From Mesorhizobium sp. B4-1-4 (lineage in GTDB: Bacteria > Pseudomonadota > Alphaproteobacteria > Rhizobiales > Rhizobiaceae), in NCBI RefSeq assembly GCF_006439395.2, contig NZ_CP083950.1:5073001-5137000 (forward strand): 64,000 nt of DNA, in the 5' to 3' direction. Below, piece by piece: positions 53,345 to 62,332 of this stretch. Every line of letters starts with the position of its first letter. Positions within the stretch are counted from its first letter, which is position 1. The translations under genes were made by a program, and so were the position numbers. The notes beneath the pieces are model-generated. The model saw only the letters and a program-made list of their open reading frames with translations. It was not told the DNA's origin and made no database searches.

Positions 53345-54244
53345 TTGGAATGGTCATCGCTACCCCCGATGGGCGCGCTTCGCGCCTTTGCCGCGACGGC
53401 TGAAACGCGAAGCCTGACGCGTGCGGCCGAATTGCTGAATGTGACCCGGCCGGCCGTCAGCCAGCAGATCCGCATCTTGGAAACGCATTTCGGCGAACGG
53501 CTTCTGGTGCGTCAGCGACGGGGCATCGCGCTGACCACTCAAGGCCAGGCGCTGGCTCGCTCGCTGCTATTCGCCTTTGCCGAGATTTCGGCCGCCGCCG
53601 AACGGCTGGCCCAGAGTGAGTCAATCCGCCCGCTTCACGTCTCAACGACACCGATGTTTGCGTCCAGTTTCCTGATGCCGCAGCTGGCGGCCTTCAGAGA
53701 TAGCCACGCCGGGATCGAGCTGGTGGTCAGCCCGACCTCGGAACTAGTCGCGCTGGAGCCCGGCGGCGTGGACGTGGCAATCCGGTACGGTATGGGGGAC
53801 TGGCCAGGTGTCGAGTCCGAGCTTCTTTTCAAGGCAAGCTTCGCCGTGTGCGCGGCGACGTCCCTCGTCGGCGACCGCCGGATCGACCGCCCCGCGGACA
53901 TTCTCAACTTTCCGCTGTTGCACGAGCTCGGGTCCCGAGAATTCTCGGACTGGATGGAGAAGCAAGGGATCGCACGACGCCCGGACACCAAGATCACCCG
54001 CATACCCGGGAACCTGCTACTGGACGGGCTTCGTAGAGGGGATGGGATTGTAGCGACGGTGCCCCGCTTCATCGAGCACGACGTCCGGGAAGGCAGGATC
54101 CGCATCCTGTTCGAAGATCGGCTCGACGCCGGCTACCACATCGTCGCGCTTCCCGGTGTTAAACGCCCGCCGCTGCGCGCGTTCATTCGATGGCTCAGGT
54201 CGATCAGTCGACGGGCTTCGGCGGCCACGCATTCGTCAACGTGA
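53345..54244 (+). CDS. LysR-family transcriptional regulator (GcvA-like)
   Basis: A 299-residue LTTR. N-terminal winged helix LPPMGALRAFAATAETRSLTRAA with AELLNVTRPAVSQQIRILE; then a periplasmic-binding-like effector domain (IELVVSPTSELVALEPGGVDVAIRYG). The LPPxxALRAFxAxA start is typical of the GcvA/AmpR branch. I chose TTG 53345 because AGAGGAAG lies 6-7 nt before it and it yields the usual length. It is divergent from the AraC pair. Confidence 0.92.
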   Translation: MEWSSLPPMGALRAFAATAETRSLTRAAELLNVTRPAVSQQIRILETHFGERLLVRQRRGIALTTQGQALARSLLFAFAEISAAAERLAQSESIRPLHVSTTPMFASSFLMPQLAAFRDSHAGIELVVSPTSELVALEPGGVDVAIRYGMGDWPGVESELLFKASFAVCAATSLVGDRRIDRPADILNFPLLHELGSREFSDWMEKQGIARRPDTKITRIPGNLLLDGLRRGDGIVATVPRFIEHDVREGRIRILFEDRLDAGYHIVALPGVKRPPLRAFIRWLRSISRRASAATHSST

Positions 54245-54384
54245 CGTTCGGATATAACAGGCGGATGGCAGGTCCTCCGCACCCTGCGCAGCGGATAGGG
54301 CCAACAGCGCGGTTTCAAGCGCTCGAGCAGAGGGTCCATGCAAATTGGGGCTAGGAAATCGTGCTCGCGCCAAGAGCAGCGGAC

Positions 54385-54525
54385 AGTGCTCAGGTCAAAG
54401 ATGCCGATCTACCAGCTTTCATTGCCCCCGAGGTTTCCTTGCGCCCTGCCATGCGCTTCCAATCTCGGCAGGGGCAGCACGATATGGGCCGAAAAGGCAT
54501 CCTCGGGCGGATTGGGCTAAGCCCG
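54385..54525 (-). pseudogene. Degenerate third copy of the AraC sensor domain
   Basis: On the plus strand AGGTCAAAGATGCCGATCTA, then TTGCCCCCGAGGTTTCCTTG and GGCCGAAAAGGC, align with AraC 2 DNA at about 52705-52830 (AGGTCAAAGATACAGATTTC, TCGCCCCCAAGGCTTCCTTG, GACCGAAAAGGC). The frame is broken, so this is a relic between the LysR gene and hydrolase 1. The remainder of 54245-54631 shows nothing else clear. Confidence 0.7.
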
Positions 54526-54631
54526 TGCAAAACACGCCCTGAATCTACCAGCGGCAGCGGGCGCTTTTGTCCATCGTCAGGACGTCGTCGAAGTTCTCGG
54601 CGCCTCGACATGGCTACAAGGAGCTACTCAC

Positions 54632-55399
54632 ATGACCACTTTATCAGTTGTCTTCCGGCGGATTCACATTGTTGCGGCCGCCGTTTTCAGCCTCTCCATC
54701 ATACCGGCGGTCGCCTCGGCGCAGTCCGCGCAAAACGTCATTCTCGTGCACGGCGCCTGGGGCGATGGAGCGAATTGGTCGAAGGTCATTCCCATCCTCG
54801 CCGCAAAGGGTTTGAACGTCACCGCGGTCCAACTACCGCTGACTTCGCTCGCTGACGATGCAGCGACGGTGAAACGCGCGATCGGCCTCGTGGACGGGCC
54901 GGTCGTTCTGGCGGGGCACTCCTATGGAGGTGCGGTGATCACCGAGGCCGGAAACGATCCCAAGGTTTCCGCGCTGGTCTATGTCGCCGCGTTCGCGCTC
55001 GATGCTGGTCAATCCGCGGGATCGTTGAACGCGACCGTAGCCCCCACGCCGCTGGCGGCGGAAGCCAAACCCGATGCGGAGGGCTTCATCAAGCTGACGA
55101 AGACGGGCGTCTACGACGATTTTGCCCAGGATGTGACGCCGGCCGAGAAGCAGCTTCTCTACGTGACGGAGTCGCCAACCAGCGTGAAATCCCTGGGAGG
55201 CAGCATCACCGACGCCGCCTGGCACAACAAGCCCTCCTGGTACATCGTGGCTTCCCATGACCGGGCGATCCAGCCGGCGCTGGAGGCGGAAATGGCCAAG
55301 GCGATCAAGGCGAAGACCACGACGGTCGAAGGCAGTCACCTGATCATGCTCTCGAAGGCGTCCGCGGTGGCTGCGGTGATCGAGCAGGCCACCCACTAA
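54632..55399 (+). CDS. Exported alpha/beta-hydrolase
   Basis: A 255-residue hydrolase with a signal peptide (VAAAVFSLSIIPAVASAQS). Fold motifs: oxyanion region VILVHGAWGDGANWSKVI, nucleophile elbow LAGHSYGGAV (GHSYG), the acid near VASHDRAIQ and the catalytic His in VEGSHLIMLSKA. It matches small EstC/pyrethroid-hydrolase-like esterases; substrate unknown. RBS AAGGAG precedes the ATG. It is adjacent to the LysR gene, a likely regulator. Confidence 0.92.
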   Translation: MTTLSVVFRRIHIVAAAVFSLSIIPAVASAQSAQNVILVHGAWGDGANWSKVIPILAAKGLNVTAVQLPLTSLADDAATVKRAIGLVDGPVVLAGHSYGGAVITEAGNDPKVSALVYVAAFALDAGQSAGSLNATVAPTPLAAEAKPDAEGFIKLTKTGVYDDFAQDVTPAEKQLLYVTESPTSVKSLGGSITDAAWHNKPSWYIVASHDRAIQPALEAEMAKAIKAKTTTVEGSHLIMLSKASAVAAVIEQATH

Positions 55400-55518
55400 T
55401 CCTCAGCTGAGCGGCATCCCGAGGTGCCCGCGGTTTCAGTACGCGGCGAACCGCAGATGCCGCTCGGCCTGACCTGCAATTGCTGCAGTCCCATCAACGC
55501 GAATGTGGAGTTTCTTCC

Positions 55519-56202
55519 ATGACTGCGAAATCTGTTATCCTGGTACACGGGGCATGGGCGGACGGATCGAGTTGGAGCAAGGTTATTCTCGAGCTCGCAG
55601 CCGAGGGGTTGTCAGTGACGGCAATTCAGATGCCGCTTACGAGCTTCGGCGATGATGTCGCGACCCTGCGCCGCGCCCTTGCGCTCGTCGAAGGCCCAGT
55701 CATTCTTGTCGGACATTCATACGGTGGTTCGGTCATTACCGAGGGAGGCAATGACAAGAAGGTGGCCGCGCTTGTATTCATAGCCGCCTTTGCGCCGGAC
55801 AGCGACGAATCCGCGGCCTCGCTCGGGGAGACCGTGGATCCCCCTCCCATGGCCGCCGAGGTTCGGCCCGACTCAGCGGGATTCCTGAAACTGACCGAGA
55901 GCGGGATCCGCGATCACTTCGCCCAGGATCTTTCCGATAGCGAGAAGACGGTTCTGTTCGCCGCCCAGGCGCCTACCGCCGTTGCGTCCTTAACAGGAAA
56001 GATCACGGAACCCGCGTGGCAATCGCGCCCAAGCTGGTATCTGTTGGCAACCGAGGATCATGCCATCGCGCCCAAACTCCAGCACATCATGTCGAGCCGG
56101 ATAATGGCCAAGGTCACGGAAGTCGCTTCGAGCCACGTGGCGATGCTGTCCCATCCCGACCTGGCCACCCGTCTCATCCTCGAGGCCGTTCGCGCGGTCT
56201 GA
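55519..56202 (+). CDS. Cytoplasmic alpha/beta-hydrolase, paralogue of the preceding gene
   Basis: A 227-residue protein co-linear with the upstream hydrolase (VILVHGAWADGSSWSKVI, LVGHSYGGSV, LLATEDHAIAPKL, VASSHVAMLSHP) but with no signal peptide, starting at ATG 55519. Ser, Asp and His of the triad all appear intact. A tandem duplication with loss or gain of export is the simplest history. The 119-bp gap could hold a separate promoter. Confidence 0.92.
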   Translation: MTAKSVILVHGAWADGSSWSKVILELAAEGLSVTAIQMPLTSFGDDVATLRRALALVEGPVILVGHSYGGSVITEGGNDKKVAALVFIAAFAPDSDESAASLGETVDPPPMAAEVRPDSAGFLKLTESGIRDHFAQDLSDSEKTVLFAAQAPTAVASLTGKITEPAWQSRPSWYLLATEDHAIAPKLQHIMSSRIMAKVTEVASSHVAMLSHPDLATRLILEAVRAV

Positions 56203-56414
56203 ATTCAGCCAAGCCGGCTGATTTGCCCAAGACGCGGCTGGCCGCGTCGTCATCCATGCAAACAGCTTTCAAGCGATCACCTTGAAAGAATCCAGGGACC
56301 GCGAGTCCGCCCTCGCACGGCATGTCCGAGCCGAGGCCCGAGCTTCGCGATCCCCTGAATTGCGGGGGCCTCGGCCCGGTCCGGGGCGGGCTCTTTGCCA
56401 ATCCGGCCAGCGCC
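56203..56414. other. Non-coding junction at the gtrA end of the second accessory region
   Basis: About 210 bp after hydrolase 2. The last part (from 56394, TTTGCCAATCCGG) is the flank duplicated at 50814. No gene was recognised. Confidence 0.5.
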
Positions 56415-56789
56415 CTAACGGTCGAAGACCAGCCTGGAATAGCCGAGGAAGGAGAGCGCCATGGCGGCCAGCGAGGCCGCGGCGAGCGCCGCCAGCGGCG
56501 GCATGGCTGGGACGGCAAACAGCAGGGCGCAGTAGACGAGATAGTTGGCGACGCTGGTGGCGATGCCGACGCCGCCATAGCGGGCGCCTTCCTGCGCAAG
56601 GCCGCGGCTCGATGGCGAGAAGGTCAGGTGGCGGTTGATCTGCCAGGTGACGCAGAGCGCGAAGCCGATCGACAGGATGCGGGCGCCGAAAGGCCCAAGC
56701 GGGGTGATGGCCAGCAGCAGCCACAGTGCGGCGGCATCGGCGACGAAGCCGATGCCGCCGGCGAAGACAAACCTTGCGACACGTTGCAT
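56415..56789 (-). CDS. GtrA-family membrane protein
   Basis: A 124-residue, four-helix GtrA-like protein (RFVFAGGIGFVADAAALWLL, ARILSIGFALCVTWQINRHLTF, GYSRLVFDR end). GtrA-type proteins are thought to flip undecaprenyl-phosphate-linked sugars. It starts 3 bp after the glycosyltransferase stop, forming a GT2-GtrA pair typical of lipid-linked glycosylation modules. gshB would be next downstream were it not for the second insertion. Confidence 0.92.
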   Translation of the reverse strand: MQRVARFVFAGGIGFVADAAALWLLLAITPLGPFGARILSIGFALCVTWQINRHLTFSPSSRGLAQEGARYGGVGIATSVANYLVYCALLFAVPAMPPLAALAAASLAAMALSFLGYSRLVFDR

Positions 56790-56792
56790 CTT

Positions 56793-57794
56793 TCAGGCCG
56801 CGCGCGGGGTCTTGCCCGTTTCCGGCTTCTGCGCCACCGCGCCGGCGCGGCGCTCGGAACGGCCCGACGGCATGGAGAGATAGAAGATGCGCTTCTGCTC
56901 GGCCCGGCCACGCGACACCGAATCCAGGATCAGCCCTGTCACGGCGGCGAGCATCGACAGCAGCAGCAAGCCGACCGACAGCACCCAGGTCGGCATGCGC
57001 GGGACGAGGCCCGTTTCAGCGAACTCGACCAGCACCGGCGCCATCAGGAACAAGCTGGACGCCAGGAAGAAGAGCGAAAAGGCGCCGAAGAAGCGCAGCG
57101 GCTGCGTCTCCTTCATCAGCATGGCGAACATCCACAGGATCCTGGCGCCATCGCGGAAGGTCGATAGTTTCGAGGAAGACCCGACCGGCCGGCGGCCGTA
57201 GTCGAGAGCGATTTCGGCGACCGGCAGTTTGAGCTGCGAGGCGTGCACCGACATCTCGGTCTCGATCTCGAAGCCGCCGGAGACGGCCGGAAAGCTCTTG
57301 ACGAAGCGCCTGGTGAAGACGCGGTAGCCCGAGAAGATGTCGGTGAAATCGCTGCCGAAGAGCCATTTGTAGAGGCTGTTGAAGACACGGTTGCCGAAAG
57401 CATGGCCGGTCCTGCCGGCGTCGTCGATCACGCCGCGCCTGGTGCCCACCACCATGTCGCAACGCTCGGTCAGAAGCGTGTTGATCAGCTGCGGCGCGTC
57501 CTCGGGCGCATAGGTGCCGTCGCCGTCGGCCATCAGATAGATGTCGGCGTCGATGTCGGCGAACATGCGCCGCACCACATTGCCTTTGCCCTGGCGCGGT
57601 TCGCGGACCACGGTGGCACCGGCCGCACGGGCCCTGAGCGCCGTCAGGTCGCGTGAATTGTTGTCGTAGACATAGATGGTGGCGTCCGGCAGCGTCTCGC
57701 GGAATCGCTGCACCACCTCGGCGACGGTCAGCTCCTCATTGTAGCAAGGCAGGAGCACGGCGATGACCGGTTCATGGCTGATGGCTTGCGGCAT
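56793..57794 (-). CDS. Family 2 glycosyltransferase (polyprenol-phosphate type)
   Basis: A 333-residue enzyme. GT-A domain: VIAVLLPCYNEELTVAEVV, IYVYDNNSRDLTA, YLMADGDGTYAPED (DxD-like), GNRVFNSLYKWLFG and DIFSGYRVFTRRFVKSFP. Two C-terminal membrane helices (FGAFSLFFLASSLFLMAPVL and VLSVGLLLLSMLAAVTGLIL) place it at the inner membrane. It probably makes a polyprenyl-phosphate sugar that GtrA flips. ATG 57794 is chosen, as the longer frame upstream lacks support. Confidence 0.93.
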   Translation of the reverse strand: MPQAISHEPVIAVLLPCYNEELTVAEVVQRFRETLPDATIYVYDNNSRDLTALRARAAGATVVREPRQGKGNVVRRMFADIDADIYLMADGDGTYAPEDAPQLINTLLTERCDMVVGTRRGVIDDAGRTGHAFGNRVFNSLYKWLFGSDFTDIFSGYRVFTRRFVKSFPAVSGGFEIETEMSVHASQLKLPVAEIALDYGRRPVGSSSKLSTFRDGARILWMFAMLMKETQPLRFFGAFSLFFLASSLFLMAPVLVEFAETGLVPRMPTWVLSVGLLLLSMLAAVTGLILDSVSRGRAEQKRIFYLSMPSGRSERRAGAVAQKPETGKTPRAA

Positions 57795-57955
57795 TTTCGT
57801 CTCCGGATGCCTGGTCGACCACACGGTCGCGCGCCGGACCGGCCTCGTCCAGGCGGTTTTACTATTTATTGAAGCCGTTAAGGCTAGGTTTAAGGCCGAC
57901 TTCATGAGTGTCGATTGGCCTTGAAAGGTCCGGCATTCCCGCCAGGGGCATCGGG

Positions 57956-59749
57956 ATGGGCACAGCAAGGGGAACTTCCACCTGGAGGTCCGATATCGCG
58001 TTCGCGCTGCTTGCCGCCCTGCTGCTGCTGGCCCTCAATGCCCATGCCGGGTTCCCGCAACTGGCCGATCCGGCCGGCGACAATGACAGCCTGCTGCAAT
58101 TGGTCGAAGTCCGCGACCTCATGGCCGGCCAAGGCTGGTTCGACCTGCACCAGTACAGGATGGGTCTGGAAGGCGGCTTCGTCATGCACTGGTCGCGGCT
58201 GCTCGACGCGCCGCTGGCGCTTGCCATCCTCGCCGTATCGGCCCTGACGGGCAGCCCCGCTTTGGCCGAACAAATCGTGCAGATCGCCTGGCCTGCCCTG
58301 CAGTTCTGGCTTGCTGTGTTCTTTATCATCCGCGCCGCGCGCGCTTTCGCCGGCACTCATGCGGTGCTGCCCGCCGTCGTCGTCGGCGGGGCCGCCCTGT
58401 ACTATATCGGCATATTCTCCCCCGGTTCGCTCGATCATCACAATGTCCAGCTTGCGCTGACCCTGGCGAGCCTCGCTTTGCTGCTCGAGGCGCCCACGCA
58501 CCGGCCGGCTGCCCTGGTCGCGGGCATCTGCGCCACGCTGACCCTGGCCATCGGCATGGAAAGCGCTCCCTATGCCGGAACCCTCGGCGCCGTCGTCGCC
58601 CTGCTGTTCCTCGGCAACGGCTCCGGCGAAAGGCTGATCGCCAGGGATTTCGGTCTCGGTGTCGCCGCCGCCGCGGCTTTGGTCTTCGCCATCACCGTCC
58701 CCGTATCGTCCTGGGGTCAGGCCCAGTGCGATACGTTCTCGATCGTGCAGTTCGCTCTCGCCGCGCTTGCCGGCGCCGGTCTGACGGTCGTCGCGTCATG
58801 GAAGGCCGCCAACGCCACGCTCGCCCGGCGCCTGATCTCGCTGGGCCTGCTTGCCGCCGTCCTCGCTCTTGTCGTGGTGTTCCTGTTCCCGCAATGCCTG
58901 GCCGCCCCCTATGCCAGGCTCGATCCGCGCCTCCAGCAGATGTGGCTCGGCCATATCGAGGAGGCGCAGTCGATCTTCCAGCTTGTCTTCGATGATCCGG
59001 TCAGGGCCGTGGCGCGTTTCGCCACGCCGCTGGTGGCGATCATCGTGATGGCGCTTCACTTCAGCCATGGCGGATGGCGGCGGCAGGACAGCCTCGTCGG
59101 CGCGCTGTTGGTGGTGGCGTTCCTGGTCAGCGCCTGGGAAGTGCGCGGCTCGACCTTCTCCATCGCCTTCGCGGTGATCCCGCTTTCGGCATGGATCGCC
59201 AAATGGCGGCAGCGGGCCGAGGCCAGCCCGTCCGGCGGCTCGGTGCTGAGGATGGCCGCGGCCTGGCTGATCTCGGTGAATGCCATCTGGTCGGGCGCCG
59301 CCGAGGCTGCATCGAGCGCCTTCGCAATCGGCGCGCCTCCCAGGGACGCCAGTATCGATTCGCCCTGCAACAGCAGGGGTTCGTTCGCCGTACTTGGACG
59401 GATGGCCCCCACCACGGTTCTTGCCATCTCCAATCTTGGCTCGCCGATCCTCGCCTTCACCGGACATCGCGTCTTCGCCGGGCCCTACCATCGCAATGTC
59501 GCCGGAAATCTGCTCGCGCTCGACGCCCTGCTGGGCTCCGCCGCCGATGCGAAGGCCATCATCGAAAGCCACCATGTCGGCCTCGTCGCGCTCTGCCGCG
59601 GCAACCCGGAAAGCCGGCTGTTGACGGCCAGCGCGCCGGACAGCTTCCTGGCCGGAGTGATGCGCGGCAGCGTGCCGGAATGGCTGGAACCGGTGGCTGA
59701 GGCCCATGGCGCCCCGCTCGAACTCTACCGCGTCAGGTCCAAAGGCTGA
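57956..59749 (+). CDS. Large polytopic membrane protein, glycosyltransferase (GT-C)-like
   Basis: About 597 residues with roughly ten to twelve hydrophobic helices. Near the N-terminus GFPQLADPAGDNDSLLQLVEV and FVMHWSRLLDAPLALAI resemble the acidic periplasmic loop after helix 1 of GT-C enzymes; FSPGSLDHHNVQLALTLAS follows. The C-terminal ~150 residues are soluble. It is divergent from the GT2/GtrA pair, fitting a role in transferring lipid-linked sugar. The start could also be GTG 57908. The acceptor is unknown. Confidence 0.82.
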   Translation: MGTARGTSTWRSDIAFALLAALLLLALNAHAGFPQLADPAGDNDSLLQLVEVRDLMAGQGWFDLHQYRMGLEGGFVMHWSRLLDAPLALAILAVSALTGSPALAEQIVQIAWPALQFWLAVFFIIRAARAFAGTHAVLPAVVVGGAALYYIGIFSPGSLDHHNVQLALTLASLALLLEAPTHRPAALVAGICATLTLAIGMESAPYAGTLGAVVALLFLGNGSGERLIARDFGLGVAAAAALVFAITVPVSSWGQAQCDTFSIVQFALAALAGAGLTVVASWKAANATLARRLISLGLLAAVLALVVVFLFPQCLAAPYARLDPRLQQMWLGHIEEAQSIFQLVFDDPVRAVARFATPLVAIIVMALHFSHGGWRRQDSLVGALLVVAFLVSAWEVRGSTFSIAFAVIPLSAWIAKWRQRAEASPSGGSVLRMAAAWLISVNAIWSGAAEAASSAFAIGAPPRDASIDSPCNSRGSFAVLGRMAPTTVLAISNLGSPILAFTGHRVFAGPYHRNVAGNLLALDALLGSAADAKAIIESHHVGLVALCRGNPESRLLTASAPDSFLAGVMRGSVPEWLEPVAEAHGAPLELYRVRSKG

Positions 59750-59959
59750 AAATTTCTGCACAAACAAAGGCTTGATGCGCGGCCGCGCCGGTTTCGCGAA
59801 GGCATCCGGCCTCGTGTTCGGGCATCGTCTCCGGCGAAGACCGGAACTCATTTTTCGGGATCATGCTCCGGCTACAAAAAATCGTTTTCAGGATACGTTT
59901 CCTAAAGGGTTTGCTGCCAGTCTCGGAAACAAATCCGACGTCAAAAAACAGGGACACCG

Positions 59960-61309
59960 ATGCAAACTCCGTTTGGCACCGGTCAGGCAAACAGGGAGAG
60001 CACGGATCTGGCCTTCACCGATCCGTTGACCGGGCTTGGCAACCATCGCCGCTTCTTCGACAAGGTCGATCGCCTGATCAGCGACCGTGCCGACGATCCC
60101 GCACCCTTCACCGTCGGCATCCTCGACCTCGACGGCTTCAAGCCGATCAACGATCTGTTCGGCCACAAGGCCGGTGACGATATCCTGATCCAGGTCGCCA
60201 TGCGGCTGCGCGCCTCGATGGATGGCCATTCGACAGTCTGCCGTATCGGCGCCGACGAATTCGCCTTCCTCTATCCGCTGGTGTTCAGCGAGGAAGCGGC
60301 GGCGGAAAAATCCCGGATGCTGATCGAGATCCTGTCGGCGCCCTATGATGTCGGCGAACGCACCGCCAGGCTCTCGGCCTCGGTCGGCTGCTCGCTGTTC
60401 TATTCCGGCGACGAGACCACAGAGATCCTCATCAACAAGGCCGAAACGGCGCTCTACCACGCCAAGCGTTCCGGTCGTGGCCGCGTCGTCGTCTATACGC
60501 GCGAGATGGAAGAGGCGGCCAAGCGCGTCACCCGCATCGAGCAGGCGCTGCGCCGCGCCGTCTCGGCCGGCGAGGTGGAACCGCACTTTCAGCCGATCGT
60601 CGATCTCAACACGCGCCGCACCATCGGCTTCGAGACGCTGGCGCGCTGGACCGATCGCGATCTCGGCACGGTGCCGCCGACGGTGTTCATTCCGATCGCC
60701 GAAGAGCGCGGCATCATCGGCCCGCTGTCGCAGCTGGTGCTGCGCAAGGCGACCGAGGCGGCGAGAAGCTGGCCGAACGACCTCTTCCTGTCGTTCAACC
60801 TGTCGCCCTCGCAGCTCGTCGACCAGAACACCGGCCTGCATATATTGGCGATCCTCGACCGCACCGGCTTCGATCCGCGCCGGCTGGAGATCGAGATCAC
60901 CGAGACCGGCCTGATGAACGACCCGGCCTCGGCCGAGAAGATCGTCGACGATCTGCGTCGCGTCGGCATCCGCGTCTCGCTGGATGATTTCGGCACCGGC
61001 CAGTCCTCGCTCGGGCGCCTGCGCGAATTCCATTTCGACAAACTCAAGATCGACCGCGCCTTCGTCTCTTCCATTCTCGAAGACCGCCCGTCCGAACACA
61101 TAATCCGCGCCATTCTGGCCATGTGCGAAGGGCTTGGCATGGATGTGGTTGCCGAAGGCATCGAAGAGGAAGCGCAGGCCGACCGCCTGGTCCAGTTCGG
61201 CTGCGCTGGCGGGCAGGGTTATCTGTTCGGTAAACCGGCCGATGCCGACGCCACGCTCGGCTATCTCCGCGATTCCTTCCGCGGCGCCCTGCGCGCCAAG
61301 GCGATCTGA
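59960..61309 (+). CDS. GGDEF-EAL domain protein with variant GADEF and ETL motifs
   Basis: A 449-residue cytosolic protein with no sensor domain. GGDEF domain in residues ~15-175 (FTDPLTGLGNHRRFF, DLDGFKPINDLFGHKAGD, RIGADEFAFL); the signature is GADEF rather than GGDEF. EAL domain in residues ~195-440: GFETLARW (ETL in place of EAL), FNLSPSQL, EIEITETGL, DDFGTGQSSLG, LKIDRAFV and GQGYLFGKP. The EAL metal and base residues appear retained, so phosphodiesterase activity is plausible; cyclase activity is doubtful. It stands alone. Confidence 0.93.
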   Translation: MQTPFGTGQANRESTDLAFTDPLTGLGNHRRFFDKVDRLISDRADDPAPFTVGILDLDGFKPINDLFGHKAGDDILIQVAMRLRASMDGHSTVCRIGADEFAFLYPLVFSEEAAAEKSRMLIEILSAPYDVGERTARLSASVGCSLFYSGDETTEILINKAETALYHAKRSGRGRVVVYTREMEEAAKRVTRIEQALRRAVSAGEVEPHFQPIVDLNTRRTIGFETLARWTDRDLGTVPPTVFIPIAEERGIIGPLSQLVLRKATEAARSWPNDLFLSFNLSPSQLVDQNTGLHILAILDRTGFDPRRLEIEITETGLMNDPASAEKIVDDLRRVGIRVSLDDFGTGQSSLGRLREFHFDKLKIDRAFVSSILEDRPSEHIIRAILAMCEGLGMDVVAEGIEEEAQADRLVQFGCAGGQGYLFGKPADADATLGYLRDSFRGALRAKAI

Positions 61310-61564
61310 TCGGCGATCCCGGTGCTGTCCACCGTCACGGCTTTGCGTCCGGCGCGGCGCATTGTCGTTTTGTCTGACATAAGCACGGAAATCCGACGTT
61401 TCGCCCTTGCCCGCGCGACTTGCGTGGCTAGGATGCGCGCCATTCTGGCTACAGCGCCGCGCATCTTTCAGGACGCGCAAAGGACGCTGTAGAATTTTAT
61501 TTGCGCATGATCCTTTCCGAAAATCGATCTGATTTTCGGGGGTCATGCGCGCGGAGAGAGAGAT
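61310..61564. other. Intergenic region with a short palindromic repeat
   Basis: About 250 bp between the GGDEF-EAL gene and the SDR gene. At 61505-61552 the repeat GCGCATGATCCTTTCCGAAA with TTTTCGGGGGTCATGCGC is a 48-nt palindrome of the same family as 4402-4450. No gene was recognised; the SDR promoter should lie here. Confidence 0.6.
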
Positions 61565-62332
61565 ATGATGCCATCGGCGCATTTTCCCGACCTCGAAGGA
61601 GCCTCGGTGCTGATCACCGGCGGCGGGTCCGGGATAGGCGCCGCCCTGACCGAGGGGTTTGTGCGCCAGGGCGCCAACGTCGCCTTCATCGACATCGCCG
61701 ACAAGCCCAGCACCGCGCTTGCCGACCGCATCGAGAAGGAACTCGGCCGGCGGCCGCTCTATCTCAAGACCGATCTGCGCGATATCGCAGCGCTGCGCGC
61801 TGCCGCGGCGACGGCCGCTGAGGCGCATGGCGATGTCACCGTGTTGATCAACAATGCCGCATGGGACGAGCGCCACGATATCGCGAACGTCACCGTCGAG
61901 TTCTGGGACAACAATCTCGCGATCAATCTGCGGCCGCATTTCTTTACCGCGCAAGCGGTGGCGCCGGGGATGAAGCGGGCCGGTGGCGGTTCGATCATCA
62001 ACTTCACCTCGACATCCTACCTCATCAACCACCCCGACATGCCGGCCTACACCGCCGCCAAGGCGGGTATCCTCGGCCTCACCAAGGGCCTGGCCGGCAA
62101 GCTCGGGCCCGACCGCATCCGCGTCAACGCCGTTGCGCCCGGCTGGGTGATCACCGAACGGCAGCGGGAACGCTGGGTGACGGAAGAAGCGCTTGCCGCC
62201 CACCTCGCCAAGCAGTGCATCAAGGACGTCATGCGGCCGGACGACATGATCGGCACGGTGCTGTTCCTGGCGTCGGACGCTTCGCGCATGCTGACGGCGC
62301 AAATGTTGATCGTCGACGGAGGCTTCCTGTGA
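61565..62332 (+). CDS. SDR-family sugar dehydrogenase (De Ley-Doudoroff operon)
   Basis: A 255-residue classical SDR: VLITGGGSGIGAAL for NAD(P), LINNAAWDERHD, catalytic Ser in NFTSTSYLINHP and YxxxK in YTAAKAGILGLTKGL. As first gene before dgoK, dgoA and an SMP-30 lactonase it is likely a galactose (or related aldose) 1-dehydrogenase, giving the lactone; substrate not proven. Start ATG 61565 (a second Met follows). The stop overlaps the dgoK GTG. Confidence 0.9.
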   Translation: MMPSAHFPDLEGASVLITGGGSGIGAALTEGFVRQGANVAFIDIADKPSTALADRIEKELGRRPLYLKTDLRDIAALRAAAATAAEAHGDVTVLINNAAWDERHDIANVTVEFWDNNLAINLRPHFFTAQAVAPGMKRAGGGSIINFTSTSYLINHPDMPAYTAAKAGILGLTKGLAGKLGPDRIRVNAVAPGWVITERQRERWVTEEALAAHLAKQCIKDVMRPDDMIGTVLFLASDASRMLTAQMLIVDGGFL

